Shown here: one piece after another, positions 1 through 10,626 of the stretch
Numbering within the stretch: the first letter of the stretch is position 1
Layout: the number at the start of each line of letters is the position of its first letter
Assembly: GCF_009497655.1 (NCBI RefSeq)
Contig: NZ_CP023317.1
Location: 4,431,501-4,495,500 of the forward strand
Reading direction: 5' to 3'
Source of the DNA: Priestia megaterium
Lineage (GTDB): Bacteria > Bacillota > Bacilli > Bacillales > Bacillaceae_H
Length of the DNA stretch: 64,000 nucleotides
The notes under the pieces: generated by a model
The model's database searches: none
What the model saw: only the letters and a program-made list of their open reading frames with translations
What the model was told of the DNA's origin: nothing
Made by a program: the position numbers and the translations under genes

Positions 1-802
1 GTAAATTAAACGTATTTTTCACATCGCGCATAATATCTAAATATGATAGAGCTGGTTTTACAATTAAGAAATCTGCTCCTTCTTCGACATCAGATTCCGC
101 TTCTCGAAGTGCCTCTAAGCGATTAGCTGGGTCCATTTGATATGTTTTACGGTCTCCAAATTGAGGAGAAGAATGCGCTGCATCACGGAATGGTCCGTAA
201 AAAGCAGATGCATATTTAACAGCATAAGACATCACCGGCACATCTTCAAATCCAGCTTCGTCTAGACCGTGGCGAATAGCTGCCACGAAACCGTCCATCA
301 TGTTTGAAGGCGCAATAATATCCGCTCCTGCTTTAGCTTGACTAACCGCTGTACGCGCTAATAAGTCAAGGCTAGGATCGTTTAAGATTTTTCCGTCTTC
401 AATTACACCACAGTGGCCATGATCTGTGTATTGACACAAGCATGTATCTGCGATAACAACAAAATCTGGAAAATTTTCTTTAATTTGACGAATACCTTTT
501 TGGACAATTCCGTGGTCATGGTATGCCTGTGAGCCGACCGCATCTTTTTCAGCGGGAACACCAAATACCATAGCTGACTTGATTCCTAAATCGACTAACT
601 CTTGGATTTCATCATTCAAGTAGTCTAAAGAAATTTGGTCCACACCTGGCATTGATTTTACAGCATTTCTTTTTTGTTCACCTTCTACAATAAAAATAGG
701 ATATATAAAGTCTTCCGGATGTAAATGTGTTTCACGTACAAGCGCACGCATATTTACAGAATTACGAAGACGACGATGACGTGTAATTTGTAAATCTTTC
801 AT
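1..802 (-). CDS. hemB: Delta-aminolevulinic acid dehydratase (porphobilinogen synthase), 3' end cut by window
   Basis: HemB condenses two 5-aminolevulinate molecules into porphobilinogen in the cytoplasm, the second step of tetrapyrrole synthesis. About 267 N-terminal codons are visible; the C-terminus lies beyond the left edge. The translation starts [14 protein letters not shown] and contains the Cys-rich zinc site [11 protein letters not shown] of zinc-type bacterial enzymes, followed by a conserved stretch with MMDG and, further on, YAVKYAS, whose lysine is the expected first Schiff-base residue. The ATG at 802 has an AAGGAGG box just upstream and follows hemD by 17 bases. It is the distal visible gene of hemA-hemX-hemC-hemD-hemB; hemL would be expected beyond the edge, as in B. 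subtilis. Confidence 0.97.
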   Translation of the reverse strand, partial: MKDLQITRHRRLRNSVNMRALVRETHLHPEDFIYPIFIVEGEQKRNAVKSMPGVDQISLDYLNDEIQELVDLGIKSAMVFGVPAEKDAVGSQAYHDHGIVQKGIRQIKENFPDFVVIADTCLCQYTDHGHCGVIEDGKILNDPSLDLLARTAVSQAKAGADIIAPSNMMDGFVAAIRHGLDEAGFEDVPVMSYAVKYASAFYGPFRDAAHSSPQFGDRKTYQMDPANRLEALREAESDVEEGADFLIVKPALSYLDIMRDVKNTFNL

Positions 803-819
803 GTTAAAATCCTCCTTTA

Positions 820-1593
820 TTATTCAAAACAACTAACCAACATATCTATCATACCATTTATTGTGTATGTGTTAGGAACAAGATGCTTAATTCCATATTC
901 GCTCGCTGTCTGACTCGTAATAGGACCGATGCAAACAACTTTGGTTTCATTTATAAGCTCAAGCCAATTCGGAATATCTTTAACTGACTCGACAAAAAAT
1001 CTCACTGTAGAAGAACTTGTAAAAGTAATGGCATCAATTCCTGTTTCTAAATGTTGCTTAACCAAGCGTTCAGAGCCTTGATTTCGAATGGTCTGATATA
1101 CAACTAAATCCGTTACCTCACACTCTTTTAACCCATCTTTTAAAACAGAGCGGGCTAATTGTCCTCGTACAAGGAGAACTCGCTCGTGATGTAACACATT
1201 TGCTTTTAACGACTCAAGAAGTGATTCGGCAACGTATTCTTTTGGAACAAGTTGCACGTTAACATCGTATTTTTCCAGCAATTTTGCGGTTTTTTCTCCA
1301 ACCGCAGCCACTTTTAATCTTTTTAAAGCACTCCGACTGATATTTAACTCTTTTAGCCATTCAAAGAAAAAAGAAATGCCGTTTTGACTTGTAAAAACAA
1401 TCCAATCAAAACAGTCAATCGACAGCAGGACATCTTCCACTTCTTTTTCATTGTTAGAACGTGCAAACGTGAGGACTGGTAAGCTTAAAGGTATGCCTCC
1501 AAGCTTTTTAATCTGTGCTGCAAATGAATGAGCCTGCTTCGCTTCTCTTGTAATCAAAACTTTTTTCAAAAAAAGAGGAGCCTCATGACTCAT
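820..1593 (-). CDS. hemD: Uroporphyrinogen-III synthase
   Basis: HemD closes and inverts ring D of hydroxymethylbilane to give uroporphyrinogen III. The 257-residue length and the bilobed HEM4 pattern ([14 protein letters not shown] near the N-terminus, [14 protein letters not shown] near 65-78, and [14 protein letters not shown] near 186-200) fit the family, which is otherwise poorly conserved. Its ATG overlaps the hemC stop codon by one base (TAATG), so the two are translationally coupled. It lies in the hem operon between hemC and hemB. Confidence 0.95.
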   Translation of the reverse strand: MSHEAPLFLKKVLITREAKQAHSFAAQIKKLGGIPLSLPVLTFARSNNEKEVEDVLLSIDCFDWIVFTSQNGISFFFEWLKELNISRSALKRLKVAAVGEKTAKLLEKYDVNVQLVPKEYVAESLLESLKANVLHHERVLLVRGQLARSVLKDGLKECEVTDLVVYQTIRNQGSERLVKQHLETGIDAITFTSSSTVRFFVESVKDIPNWLELINETKVVCIGPITSQTASEYGIKHLVPNTYTINGMIDMLVSCFE

Positions 1594-2525
1594 TATTTGT
1601 CCAGCTCCTCTTTTACGCGGTCAATTAAAAGCTTAGCTCCTTGAGATGTTAAGCGACTAGCAGCTTCTGAACCGATAGCAACGGGGTCTTTTCCCGTAAT
1701 GTGCTCTTTATAAATCGTTTTGCCATCAGGAGATGCGACTAGCGACGTTAGCTCAATATTTCCACCGTCTACTATACGCCCATATCCCGCAATCGGCACT
1801 TGGCATCCGCCTTCCATCTCTTTTAAAAATACGCGTTCAGCTCTAACAGCACGAGCCGTTTCATCATGATTTAGAGTTTGAAGAAGCGATAATAATTCAT
1901 CGTCATTTTCTCGGCATTCGATAGCTAAAGCTCCTTGTCCTACAGCAGGAACACTTATTTCCGGCTCTAGGTACTGAGTGACCGTATCTCTCGACCAGCC
2001 CATACGAGATAGTCCTGCAGCGGCCAAGATAATCGCATCGTAATCTTCATTTTTTAATTTCTCTAGGCGTGTATCGATATTTCCTCGAATCCATTTAATT
2101 TCGATATCTGAACGCATAGATAGAAGCTGTGCCCCTCGACGCAAGCTGCTTGTCCCAATCACAGCACCGCTTGGCAGCTCCTCAAATCGCTCACCATTTT
2201 TTGAAATAAGCGCATCACGGTGATCTTCTCGTAAAGGAATACATCCAATCGTTAATCCTTCTGGCAAAACAGCCGGCATATCTTTCATACTATGAACGGC
2301 CATATCAATTTCTTTATCTAACATGGCTTGTTCAATTTCTTTTACAAAAAGACCTTTACCGCCTACTTTGGACAGCGTTACATTTAAAATTTTGTCCCCT
2401 TTTGTCACCATTTCTTTAATTTCAAACTCAAAAGGAAGACCTTGTTTTTTTAACTGTTCAATGACCCACTTGGTCTGTGTTAACGCAAGTTTGCTTCGAC
2501 GAGAGCCGACAATAATTTTTCGCAT
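1593..2525 (-). CDS. hemC: Porphobilinogen deaminase (hydroxymethylbilane synthase)
   Basis: HemC polymerises four porphobilinogens into hydroxymethylbilane, using a dipyrromethane cofactor attached to a cysteine. The 310-residue protein shows the family start [26 protein letters not shown] near 76-84, [11 protein letters not shown], and the cofactor cysteine in [10 protein letters not shown] at about position 241. The ATG at 2525 is preceded by GGAGG at good spacing. The gene sits 13 bases after hemX and overlaps hemD by one base. Confidence 0.97.
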   Translation of the reverse strand: MRKIIVGSRRSKLALTQTKWVIEQLKKQGLPFEFEIKEMVTKGDKILNVTLSKVGGKGLFVKEIEQAMLDKEIDMAVHSMKDMPAVLPEGLTIGCIPLREDHRDALISKNGERFEELPSGAVIGTSSLRRGAQLLSMRSDIEIKWIRGNIDTRLEKLKNEDYDAIILAAAGLSRMGWSRDTVTQYLEPEISVPAVGQGALAIECRENDDELLSLLQTLNHDETARAVRAERVFLKEMEGGCQVPIAGYGRIVDGGNIELTSLVASPDGKTIYKEHITGKDPVAIGSEAASRLTSQGAKLLIDRVKEELDK

Positions 2526-2538
2526 GTTGTCCTCCTAA

Positions 2539-3372
2539 TTACGAACCCCAAAAGTGAAAATTCGATAAACTGCCAAATAAAAAGAAATTAATAAGTAAGA
2601 CTAAGAACAATCCAATATTCCACATCGCGATTGCCTTTCCTTGAATACCTCTACGCAGTCTAGCATACAAGTAAGCGCTGTATGCAACAAACATTAAAAA
2701 TGAACCTAACACTTTTGTATCGTACCAATGAAAATCTACGTATTTAATATAAGCCCATATGATTCCTAAGATTAACGAAAGCAATAACAGCGGTACACCA
2801 ATTAAAATTAATACATAGGACATGTAATCTAGCTTTGTTAAATCTTCAATTCTTAGCAAGCGCTTGCCCCATTTCTTCTTTTTCAATAAATTATACTGAA
2901 CAAGATACAGTGCAGAAAAAACAAAAGAAACTGAAAAAGCGCCGTAAGATAAAATAGCCATGGTAATATGGATGATTAATAATTCTGACACAAGGCGCTC
3001 CGACTGGACAGCCGTGTATGTTTCAAGTGGAGCAAACGTATGAATAGCCATAATTAAGAAACCAATCACATTTGTAAAAAACACCATAAAATCAACGCGG
3101 AACAGGCGATTAATCACAAGTGAAAGAGTAATTAACACCCACGCGTAAAAATACAGCCCTTCAGAAACAGTAAGAATAGGAAACCTTCCCGTCTCAAACA
3201 TTCGTAAAATTAAAAAGGCTGTTTGCAAAACCCATACAATAGAAAGTAACCAGAAGGCTATCGAGTTTGCCTTCCGGTTATTTTGTACAAAATCAATAAA
3301 ATATAATAAAACGCTCACCGCGTATAAAATCACAATCAATTCATAGATTCTGGTTAATTCCATATCAACCAT
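2539..3372 (-). CDS. hemX: HemX, CcsA/ResC-like integral membrane protein of the hem operon
   Basis: A 277-residue protein with about eight hydrophobic segments spread over its length, of the cytochrome c assembly (CcsA/ResC-like) superfamily. In B. subtilis the hemX product is a membrane protein that lowers the level of glutamyl-tRNA reductase HemA; its biochemical mechanism is not settled. The stretch near 90-115 and the histidines near 111 and 134 lie in membrane segments, as in haem-handling relatives. The gene lies between hemA (14 bases) and hemC (13 bases), the standard Bacillus order. The ATG at 3372 has a GAGG box nine bases upstream; a second in-frame ATG is three codons later. Confidence 0.9.
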   Translation of the reverse strand: MVDMELTRIYELIVILYAVSVLLYFIDFVQNNRKANSIAFWLLSIVWVLQTAFLILRMFETGRFPILTVSEGLYFYAWVLITLSLVINRLFRVDFMVFFTNVIGFLIMAIHTFAPLETYTAVQSERLVSELLIIHITMAILSYGAFSVSFVFSALYLVQYNLLKKKKWGKRLLRIEDLTKLDYMSYVLILIGVPLLLLSLILGIIWAYIKYVDFHWYDTKVLGSFLMFVAYSAYLYARLRRGIQGKAIAMWNIGLFLVLLINFFLFGSLSNFHFWGS

Positions 3373-3386
3373 TATTCAATCCTCAC

Positions 3387-4727
3387 TTAAGACTGATAAG
3401 CTACTGAATGAGACGTAATCGATGTATGAAGCTGCTCTTCTTTTTCTTTTTGCAAAGCAACTTCCTGTTCAATATTAAAAATCTTCATGAACAGCTCTAA
3501 AGACTCTTCAGCATGTTTCTCTCCAGCCAATTCTTTCGCGTGTAAAATTGGATCGCGAAGAAGTTGATTAATTATACTTTTTGTATGTTTATTTAACACT
3601 TTGCGCTCACGCTCAGATAAATCTGGGAGCTTACGATCAATGCTTTTCATCGTTTCAGCTTGAATGGTAAGTGCTTTTTGACGAAGTGCAGAAATAACAG
3701 GTACAACGCCTAATGTACCAAGCCAAGACTTGAAAGCAACAATTTCAGCTTCAAGCATAATTTCAATTTCATCCGCAGCTTTTTGACGCTCTTGCAAATT
3801 AGATTCTACAATCCCGTTTAAATCGTCGATATCGTATAAAAAGACCGTCTCTAGCTCATCTAGTTCTGGATCTAAGTCACGCGGAACGGCGATGTCTACC
3901 ATAAACAATGGACGACCTTTACGCGTACGCTCTGCTTCACTCATCATTCGTTTCGTTACTACATAGTCATTAGCTCCTGTTGAACTAATTAAAATATCTG
4001 CTTCGCTTAAAGCATGTTGAAGATCAGCAAATGGTTTGGCTTCTCCAGAAAAACGGTTTGCTAGCTCCTGTGCCTTTTCAAATGTTCGATTCACTACCGT
4101 TACTTTTTTAGCTCCGCTGCCATATAAATTCTGCACGGCCAGCTGACCCATTTTTCCCGCACCAAGAATCAATACGTGTTTAGATGATAAGTCTCCAAAA
4201 ATCTTTTTAGCAAGCTCTACGGCTGCGTAGCTGACAGAAACTGCATTCGCACCAATTTCTGTTTCATGATGAGCTTTTTTGGCTAATGTCACAGCTTGTT
4301 TAAACAGCTGATTAAAAACCGTTCCAATTGTTTCTTCTTCTTGAGCAAGCAAAAAGCTTGAACGCACTTGTCCAAGAATTTGTGTTTCACCAATCACCAT
4401 TGAATCTAATCCACATGCTACTCGGTATAAGTGTTCGATGGCTCCATCATTTTCATAGATCGTTAAATAAGGCGAAAACTCTTCTTTATCTATTCCGAAC
4501 CATTCAGCTAAAAATGCTTTTACATAATAACGGCCCGTGTGTAATTGATCAACAACAGCATAAATTTCCGTACGATTGCATGTTGAAACAATGATGTTCT
4601 CCAAAATGCTTTTTTGGCCGCTTAACGTTTTCATGGCAGATGCTAGTTCTTGCTCATTAAAACTAAGCTTTTCTCTTATTTCAACAGGGGCTGTTCGAAA
4701 GTTTAAGCCGACTGCTATAATATGCAT
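3387..4727 (-). CDS. hemA: Glutamyl-tRNA reductase
   Basis: HemA reduces glutamyl-tRNA(Glu) to glutamate-1-semialdehyde, the committed step of the C5 haem pathway. The 446-residue protein has the catalytic cysteine at position 50 in [26 protein letters not shown] near 108-122, and an NADPH site [10 protein letters not shown] near 188. The C-terminal 100 residues form the helical dimerisation domain. It is the first gene of the hem operon, with a leader of more than 150 bases. The start ATG at 4727 follows a GGGGG-rich ribosome site. Confidence 0.97.
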   Translation of the reverse strand: MHIIAVGLNFRTAPVEIREKLSFNEQELASAMKTLSGQKSILENIIVSTCNRTEIYAVVDQLHTGRYYVKAFLAEWFGIDKEEFSPYLTIYENDGAIEHLYRVACGLDSMVIGETQILGQVRSSFLLAQEEETIGTVFNQLFKQAVTLAKKAHHETEIGANAVSVSYAAVELAKKIFGDLSSKHVLILGAGKMGQLAVQNLYGSGAKKVTVVNRTFEKAQELANRFSGEAKPFADLQHALSEADILISSTGANDYVVTKRMMSEAERTRKGRPLFMVDIAVPRDLDPELDELETVFLYDIDDLNGIVESNLQERQKAADEIEIMLEAEIVAFKSWLGTLGVVPVISALRQKALTIQAETMKSIDRKLPDLSERERKVLNKHTKSIINQLLRDPILHAKELAGEKHAEESLELFMKIFNIEQEVALQKEKEEQLHTSITSHSVAYQS

Positions 4728-4774
4728 TTGTACATACCCCCTATAATTGAAATGTGCTTATTTATCCGAATTTG

Positions 4775-4826
4775 ACGGGCAGTAACCCCTAAATTTCCAA
4801 AGAGCTACAGTGAGATAACTGCCCGT
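4775..4826 (-). other. Stem-loop in the hemA leader
   Basis: ACGGGCAGT at 4775-4783 is repeated inverted as ACTGCCCGT at 4818-4826, giving a 9-bp stem with a loop of about 34 bases, 49 bases before the hemA start. There is no T-run on the hemA side, so it is not a simple terminator. It may affect leader folding or mRNA stability; its function is unknown. Confidence 0.5.
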
Positions 4827-4898
4827 AAAATCCGGCGTTCTTCATTCTACTATTCGTAAAAACCGGCGGACATTACACAGATGTAATCTTCGCCTTAT

Positions 4899-4913
4899 CT
4901 CTAACTATTATAA
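4899..4913 (-). promoter_or_regulatory. Candidate hemA -10 region with PerR-like 7-1-7 box
   Basis: On the minus strand, TATAAT (4907-4912) lies about 180 bases upstream of hemA. The 15-mer TTATAATAGTTAGAG (4899-4913) matches the PerR consensus TTATAATNATTATAA at 11 of 14 informative positions, with one perfect half. In B. subtilis, hemA is known to be PerR-repressed. The -35 element is weak. The rest of 4728-5056 holds only the stem-loop noted at 4775 and the divergent promoter region of the plus-strand gene at 5057. Confidence 0.35.
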
Positions 4914-5056
4914 CATGTTCTATAAGTCATTCGAAAAAAAAATGTGAACAGTCTTTGAAAACATGTGTTAAGATATTAACTGTTATTCCGTAATAAATTG
5001 TATCAAAAAAGCAGCGTTTTATCACGTTTTCTGTTTTGAAACACCTGGAGGTTACT

Positions 5057-5542
5057 ATGAAAAAGCAATCAATGTTTTTTGGTGTCTTACTAGTTGGATT
5101 TGGAATCTTTTTCTTACTGAATGAACTACATATGAGCATTGCAGCAAAGGTATACACGTGGCCTGTACTGTTAATTTTAATAGGAGCGGCACTGTTAACT
5201 GAGTCTGCTTTATCTCAAGATCATTCAAACTTGCTTGCAAGTTACATATTAATCACTTTAGGTATTCATTTCTATGTAAGTGAACAAATTCCCTTTTGGC
5301 CTACGAATATTAGCATGGTCGTTTTTATGGTGGCCATTAGCTTTTTACTCAGTGCTAGAAAAGCCAAATCGGGCTTTTTCCAAGGCGGCACCCTTTTAAT
5401 TATTGCCATTTTAATGATGTTTTCAGACCGTCTTAAACTATTTTTGCCAAAAGTTGAAGACGGCGTAAATTATTTAACAACCTTCTGGCCTATTTTATTG
5501 TTACTAGTTGGGCTATATTTATTATTTTTCAAACGAAAGTAA
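5057..5542 (+). CDS. Small multi-pass membrane protein, LiaI/LiaF-like transmembrane region
   Basis: A 161-residue protein with about six short hydrophobic helices and almost no soluble domain. Repeating units such as GFGIFFLLNEL and the closing FWPILLLLVGLYLLFFKRK resemble the LiaI-LiaF-like transmembrane region (DUF5668 type) found in envelope-stress proteins. I do not recognise a specific gene. An upstream TTG at 5036 is in frame, but the ATG at 5057 is the better start because CTGGAGG lies eight bases before it. It is transcribed divergently from hemA and ends at a shared terminator with ysxC. This gene is not between hemA and ysxC in B. subtilis as I recall. Confidence 0.75.
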   Translation: MKKQSMFFGVLLVGFGIFFLLNELHMSIAAKVYTWPVLLILIGAALLTESALSQDHSNLLASYILITLGIHFYVSEQIPFWPTNISMVVFMVAISFLLSARKAKSGFFQGGTLLIIAILMMFSDRLKLFLPKVEDGVNYLTTFWPILLLLVGLYLLFFKRK

Positions 5543-5557
5543 TCTATGTAAACAAGT

Positions 5558-5619
5558 TAAAAAAATGGAACGTTTGACTCACTTCCTGGTAGAGTGATGA
5601 TAAACGTTCCATTTTTTTA
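5558..5619. terminator. Bidirectional terminator between 5057 gene and ysxC
   Basis: AAAAAATGGAACGTTT is mirrored by AAACGTTCCATTTTTTT around an inner small hairpin. Both strands have T-runs, so it can end the plus-strand gene and the minus-strand lon-ysxC transcript. Confidence 0.85.
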
Positions 5620-5635
5620 GCTTCTATTCCTTTGT

Positions 5636-6223
5636 TTAGTGAGTCATGCGATACTGCAAAGATTTCCACGCTTTATCTTTTCCTTCACCTGTTTCAGATG
5701 AGAAATGAATTAATTCATCATTTGGATCTAAATCCAGCGTTTCTCTCACTACTTTTAAGTGCTTCTGCCATTTTCCTTTAGGAATTTTATCGGCTTTCGT
5801 CGCAATAACCATAACGGGAAGGTCATGGTGCTTCAAAAACTCATACATCATAACGTCATCCTTTGAAGGAGCATGGCGTAGATCAACAATCATTAACACA
5901 GCTTTAAGCTGCTCACGATTTGTTAAATACGTTTCAATCATTTTCCCCCATGCTTCACGCTCTTTTTTAGACACTTTTGCAAATCCGTAGCCAGGTACGT
6001 CTACAAAGTGAAGGATTTCATTAATTAAAAAGAAGTTAAGCGTTTGAGTTTTTCCAGGCTTAGACGACGTACGCGCTAAGCTTTTGCGATTGAGCATCTT
6101 ATTAATAAAAGATGATTTTCCTACATTTGAACGGCCTGCTAACGCAAATTCTGGCAGGTTTTCTTTAGGATATTGTTCAGGGCGTACGGCACTGATAACA
6201 ATATCGGCTTGAGTTACTTTCAT
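5636..6223 (-). CDS. ysxC: Ribosome biogenesis GTPase YsxC/EngB
   Basis: An essential TrmE-Era-EngA-EngB family GTPase that acts in late assembly of the 50S subunit. The 195-residue protein carries G1 [10 protein letters not shown] near 30, G3 DVPGYG near 74, G4 TKAD near 142 and a G5-like SSETGEG near 175. Its ATG overlaps the lon stop by four bases (ATGA), showing translational coupling, the usual Bacillus arrangement. It is the last gene before the shared terminator. Confidence 0.96.
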   Translation of the reverse strand: MKVTQADIVISAVRPEQYPKENLPEFALAGRSNVGKSSFINKMLNRKSLARTSSKPGKTQTLNFFLINEILHFVDVPGYGFAKVSKKEREAWGKMIETYLTNREQLKAVLMIVDLRHAPSKDDVMMYEFLKHHDLPVMVIATKADKIPKGKWQKHLKVVRETLDLDPNDELIHFSSETGEGKDKAWKSLQYRMTH

Positions 6224-8544
6224 TTTACCTCTCCTACTAGCGCATGTTCCAATACTTGGTCCACATGTGACACAAGAACGATGTCTAATTCCTCTTGTAC
6301 ACTGTCAGGGATATCTTCAATATCACGTTCATTATCGTGAGGGATTAATATTTTAGTTAATCCGGCACGGTGTGCACTAAGTGACTTTTCTTTTAAACCA
6401 CCGATTGGTAATACGCGACCTCTTAGTGTAATTTCTCCTGTCATTCCTACTTCTCTACGCACTGGTTTACCCGTTAGTGCTGATACTAGAGCAGTGGCAA
6501 TGGTAATTCCTGCAGAAGGTCCATCCTTTGGTACAGCTCCTTCTGGAACATGGATATGAATATCATGTTTTTCATAAAACTTCTCATCAATTCCTAGTTT
6601 CTCTGCATTTGAACGCACATAGCTAAATGCCGCCTGAGCTGATTCTTTCATCACGTCTCCAAGCTTTCCGGTTAGCACTAGTCTTCCTTTACCAGGGGAT
6701 AAGCTTACTTCAATGGCCAGCGTGTCTCCTCCTACAGTTGTGTAAGCAAGACCTGTAGCAACGCCAACTTGATCTTCCGTCTCAGCCTGTCCGTAGCGGA
6801 ACCTAGGCTTACCAAGGAATTCTTCAAGCGTTTTGGCCGTCACCACCACGCGCTTTTTCTCACCAGAGACTACGATACGAGCTGCTTTTCGACAAATGGA
6901 AGCAATTTCGCGTTCAAGGTTACGAACACCAGCTTCTCTCGTATATAAACGTATGATTGCTGTTAAGGCGTCATCGCGAATCTGCAAATTGCCCTTTTGC
7001 AATCCGTGATTTTCTAGCTGGCGCAGCAATAGGTGACGCTTCGCGATTTCAAGCTTTTCCAGCTCCGTGTAACCAGCAATTTGAATAATTTCCATTCGAT
7101 CGCGCAGCGGCCCCGGAATCGTAGCTAAGTTATTAGCTGTAGCCACGAACATCACTTTTGATAAATCATACGTTTCTTCTATATAGTGATCGCTGAAATT
7201 ATGATTTTGTTCAGGATCCAATACTTCTAACAAAGCAGAAGACGGGTCTCCTCGGAAATCATTTGACATTTTATCGATTTCATCAAGCAGAAATACAGGG
7301 TTAATCGTTCCTGCTTTTTTCATTCCTTGAATAATGCGTCCAGGCATAGCTCCCACGTACGTGCGACGATGACCGCGGATTTCTGACTCATCTCTCACAC
7401 CGCCTAGAGATACTCGTACAAAATGACGATCTAGAGACGTAGCAATTGAGCGGGCTAGGGATGTTTTCCCTACGCCAGGAGGTCCTGCTAAACATAAAAT
7501 AGGGCCTTTAAGAGATTTTGTCAACTGCTGCACGGCTAGATATTCTAATACGCGTTCCTTCACTTTTTCAAGGCCATAGTGCTCATCGTTCAGCACTTGT
7601 TCAGCATTATGAATATTGAGCGTATCTTCCGTTTCGTTTGTCCAAGGTAGCGCAATCAACCACTCGATATAATTTCGAATGACTGAGCTTTCAGCGGAGG
7701 TAGCAGGAATTTTTTCATAGCGATCCAATTCTTTAAACGCCACTTGTTTGACATGGTCCGTCATCCCACTTGCTTCAATTTTTTCGCGAAGCGTTGCTAC
7801 TTCTCCTGTCTTTCCTTCTTTGTCTCCAAGCTCTTTTTGAATCGCCTTCATTTGCTCACGAAGATAATACTCTTTCTGAGTGCGTTCCATTGATTTCTTT
7901 ACACGCTGTCCAATTTTTTTCTCCAGCTGCAAAACTTCTTGCTCGTCTTGAATATGAGAAATGATCGTATTTAATCTTTCTTTCACATCAGTTGTTTCTA
8001 AAATTTCTTGTTTAAGCTGAATTTTTATTGGTAAATGAGAGGCTACAATATCTGCTAATCTTCCTGGTTCTTCAATGTCACTTACGGTTGAAAGAGTTTC
8101 AACGGACACCTTTTTGGAAAGTTTTATGTATTGTTCGAAATAGTCTAAAAGCGTGCGCATCAGCGCTTTATCTTCTACATCAACCTGATGTTCTTCATTT
8201 TGCTTTTCCACGTGTACAACAAAATATTCTTCGCTGTCTTCAAATTCTGTAACGGTTACGCGATTTAGTCCTTCTACTAAGACGCGCATCGTTCCATTCG
8301 GCAGCTTTAGCATTTGTTTAATTTTTGCCAACGTACCGGTTCTATATAAATCCTCTTTTGTTGGTTCATCGATACCCATATCTTTTTGTGATACTAAACA
8401 AACTAAGTGATCATCCATCATTGCTTTTTCTAATGCTTGCACAGATTTGTCTCGCCCAACATCTAAATGAAGCACCATTGTCGGATAGACGATCAAACCT
8501 CGTAAAGGCAGTAGCGGCATTGTCAATTTTTCTTTTTCTGCCAT
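6220..8544 (-). CDS. lonA: ATP-dependent serine protease Lon (LonA)
   Basis: Cytoplasmic AAA+ protease that degrades misfolded and regulatory proteins. The 774-residue protein has the LON substrate-binding N-domain, a coiled-coil region (around 200-240), Walker A GPPGVGKT near 354-361, Walker B LLDEIDK, and the C-terminal protease domain with catalytic serine in [10 protein letters not shown] near 677 and a downstream lysine in GGLKEKSL. I chose the ATG at 8544 (MAEKEKL) because GGAGGTG sits just before it; the open frame continues nine codons further upstream without a ribosome site. It is followed by ysxC with a four-base overlap. Confidence 0.97.
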   Translation of the reverse strand: MAEKEKLTMPLLPLRGLIVYPTMVLHLDVGRDKSVQALEKAMMDDHLVCLVSQKDMGIDEPTKEDLYRTGTLAKIKQMLKLPNGTMRVLVEGLNRVTVTEFEDSEEYFVVHVEKQNEEHQVDVEDKALMRTLLDYFEQYIKLSKKVSVETLSTVSDIEEPGRLADIVASHLPIKIQLKQEILETTDVKERLNTIISHIQDEQEVLQLEKKIGQRVKKSMERTQKEYYLREQMKAIQKELGDKEGKTGEVATLREKIEASGMTDHVKQVAFKELDRYEKIPATSAESSVIRNYIEWLIALPWTNETEDTLNIHNAEQVLNDEHYGLEKVKERVLEYLAVQQLTKSLKGPILCLAGPPGVGKTSLARSIATSLDRHFVRVSLGGVRDESEIRGHRRTYVGAMPGRIIQGMKKAGTINPVFLLDEIDKMSNDFRGDPSSALLEVLDPEQNHNFSDHYIEETYDLSKVMFVATANNLATIPGPLRDRMEIIQIAGYTELEKLEIAKRHLLLRQLENHGLQKGNLQIRDDALTAIIRLYTREAGVRNLEREIASICRKAARIVVSGEKKRVVVTAKTLEEFLGKPRFRYGQAETEDQVGVATGLAYTTVGGDTLAIEVSLSPGKGRLVLTGKLGDVMKESAQAAFSYVRSNAEKLGIDEKFYEKHDIHIHVPEGAVPKDGPSAGITIATALVSALTGKPVRREVGMTGEITLRGRVLPIGGLKEKSLSAHRAGLTKILIPHDNERDIEDIPDSVQEELDIVLVSHVDQVLEHALVGEVK

Positions 8545-8705
8545 GCAATGAACACCTCCAATGCTCGTCAATTAAAGTATGTAAAGTGTGAATTCTTTTA
8601 ACAATTTTATCTCATTTGTATACACATTGTCTAACAATAGTAATTACTAATTGTATCATGAGAAAGAATTAAAAGGCAAAATATATCTTTTTAAGCTCTT
8701 TTCAT

Positions 8706-8761
8706 AAAAAAACGCCTTTTTCGTTGGCTGTGTATAAAGGTTTTATACGCGAAAAAGGCGA
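8706..8761 (-). terminator. Terminator downstream of lonB
   Basis: CGCCTTTTTCG and CGAAAAAGGCG form a strong stem, followed on the minus strand by a T-run. It separates lonB from lonA, so the two protease genes are transcribed separately. Confidence 0.85.
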
Positions 8762-8804
8762 TGAATATTCATCTGACCATTAATTTTTAATTATCATGAT
8801 AGAA

Positions 8805-10472
8805 TTAGCTAGATTCTCTATTTGGAATAGCTGGATCTACCGACAAATGTGCAACATGCTCATGTACAGACAATAGTGCTTGTTCAAACACCTCTGTTAA
8901 ATGATGGACAGGAATAATATCGATACCTTTTACCTTTTCTACCATTGCATTCATATTTTCTTTTGGCACAATCACCGTCTGAACGCCTGCTTGTTTTGCT
9001 GCCTTGATTTTTGGAATTACGCCGCCAATTGGCTTTACGTTGCCGTGCAGACCAATTTCTCCTGTCATTGCTACCGTGTGTTTGATTGGGACTTCATAAA
9101 TTGCTGAGTAGATCCCTGTTGCCATAGCAATACCAGCAGAAGGTCCATCGATTGGCACACCTCCCGGAAAATTCACGTGGATATCATACTCATCGGCTGG
9201 CACATCCATTGAGCGAAGAACCGTTATGACATTTTCAATTGAGCTTTTAGCCATACTTTTACGACGAATAGACTTCCCTTGAGTCCCTATACTTTCCTCT
9301 TCAACGATACCCGTAATAATAATGTTCCCTTTCTCTTTTGCAGGAATCGCTTTGACCTCAATTTCTAAAAGTGCTCCAGAGTTGGGCCCGTACACGGCTA
9401 ATCCATTAATAAGCCCCACTTTTTCCTCATCTGCAATTTTCGGATCGTGTCTTGGAGATAGTTGACTAGAATGAACAATCCATTCAATATCTTCATTTTT
9501 AATGTCCGTTCGTTCCTCTGATATCGCTAGTCCAGCCGCAATTTGCATCATATTAACCGTTTCACGTCCATTGCGTGCATATGTAGAAAACAGAGATAAA
9601 CCTTCTTCTGATATATCCATTCTGACTTTATTTGCTGCTTTTTTTGCAACTGTAATAATTTCGTCGCGATCAAGCTCACGGAAAAATACCTCTACGCATC
9701 TGGAACGAATGGCAGGCGGAATTTCATTAGGCGTTCTAGTCGTCGCACCAATCAAGCGAAAGTCGGCTGGTAAACCATTTTGAAAAATATCGTGAATATG
9801 TGTTGGAATTTGTGTATTTTCTTCGCTGTAATAGGCGCTTTCCATAAACACTTTTCGATCTTCTAGAACCTTTAACAGCTTATTCATCTGAATAGGATGG
9901 AGTTCTCCAATTTCATCAATAAATAAAATTCCCCCGTGTGCATCTGTAACTGCTCCTTGTTTTGGCTGCGGAATTCCAGCTTGGCCCATAGCGCCTGCGC
10001 CTTGGTAAATGGGGTCATGCACTGATCCAATTAAAGGATCTGCAATGCCTCGCTCATCAAAACGCGCCGTAGTTGCATCTAACTCTACAAATACAGCTGC
10101 TTGTTTAAAAGGTGATTTTTTATTTTTCTTTGCTTCTTCTAACACTAAACGTGCTGCTGCTGTTTTTCCTACTCCAGGCGGCCCGTATACAATAACGTGC
10201 TGTGGATTAGGACCGCAAAGGGCAGCCTTTAGTGACCGAATTCCATCTTCTTGTCCGACAATATCGGAGAAGCTAGACGGCCTCACACGTTCGGCAAGCG
10301 GCTCAGTTAAAGAGATGGCTCTCATCTTCTGCAGTTGCTCCATTTCTTTCTTTGAATCCCGGTCAATTGAGACTTTTTGCGTACGCTGATTGCGTAATAA
10401 ATTCCAAAAATATAAGCCAATGATGATACCAAAAAAGAGTTGGACCATTAAGGCAATATTCGTCCAGTTCAT
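8805..10472 (-). CDS. lonB: Forespore Lon-like protease LonB
   Basis: A 555-residue membrane-linked Lon paralogue. The N-terminus has one hydrophobic helix (about residues 6-27, IALMVQLFFGIIIGLYFW) in place of the Lon substrate domain. A AAA+ module follows with Walker [11 protein letters not shown] near 97, FIDEIGEL as Walker B, then a Lon protease domain with the catalytic serine in IDGPSAGIAMA and a lysine in GGVIPKIKAAK. In B. subtilis LonB localises to the forespore and is made under sigma-F. The upstream sequence here contains a near-ideal sigma-F promoter (10513-10542). The ATG at 10472 has GGAGG at good spacing. Confidence 0.94.
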   Translation of the reverse strand: MNWTNIALMVQLFFGIIIGLYFWNLLRNQRTQKVSIDRDSKKEMEQLQKMRAISLTEPLAERVRPSSFSDIVGQEDGIRSLKAALCGPNPQHVIVYGPPGVGKTAAARLVLEEAKKNKKSPFKQAAVFVELDATTARFDERGIADPLIGSVHDPIYQGAGAMGQAGIPQPKQGAVTDAHGGILFIDEIGELHPIQMNKLLKVLEDRKVFMESAYYSEENTQIPTHIHDIFQNGLPADFRLIGATTRTPNEIPPAIRSRCVEVFFRELDRDEIITVAKKAANKVRMDISEEGLSLFSTYARNGRETVNMMQIAAGLAISEERTDIKNEDIEWIVHSSQLSPRHDPKIADEEKVGLINGLAVYGPNSGALLEIEVKAIPAKEKGNIIITGIVEEESIGTQGKSIRRKSMAKSSIENVITVLRSMDVPADEYDIHVNFPGGVPIDGPSAGIAMATGIYSAIYEVPIKHTVAMTGEIGLHGNVKPIGGVIPKIKAAKQAGVQTVIVPKENMNAMVEKVKGIDIIPVHHLTEVFEQALLSVHEHVAHLSVDPAIPNRESS

Positions 10473-10512
10473 AGATAAACCTCCTGCGCAGTTTAGTAAG
10501 ATAATTATCAGT

Positions 10513-10542
10513 TATTATCTCCCTGCAGCAGTAGGAATAAAC
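10513..10542 (-). promoter_or_regulatory. Sigma-F-type promoter of lonB
   Basis: On the minus strand GTTTA (10538-10542) is followed after exactly 15 bases by GGAGATAATA (10513-10522). This fits the sigma-F pattern GYWTA-N15-GGNRANAHTR at every position. It lies 41 bases upstream of the lonB ATG. Confidence 0.75.
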
Positions 10543-10586
10543 AAGATTCTAGTAAAAAGTAAAATTTAGTTGTCCTTCATCAACAG

Positions 10587-10626
10587 AAAAAAGCCGGGTA
10601 CTCAAATTGAGTACCCGGCTTTTTTT
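10587..10626 (-). terminator. clpX terminator
   Basis: AAGCCGGGTACTC and GAGTACCCGGCTT form a long GC-rich stem with T-runs on both strands. It ends just past the clpX stop. Confidence 0.9.

Noticed and set aside
4927-5157. Minus-strand ORF opposite the 5057 gene
   Set aside because: It overlaps the promoter and start of a better supported plus-strand gene and lacks a ribosome site.
8572-8705. CtsR operator upstream of lonA
   Set aside because: No tandem GGTCAAA heptads were found in the lonA upstream region.
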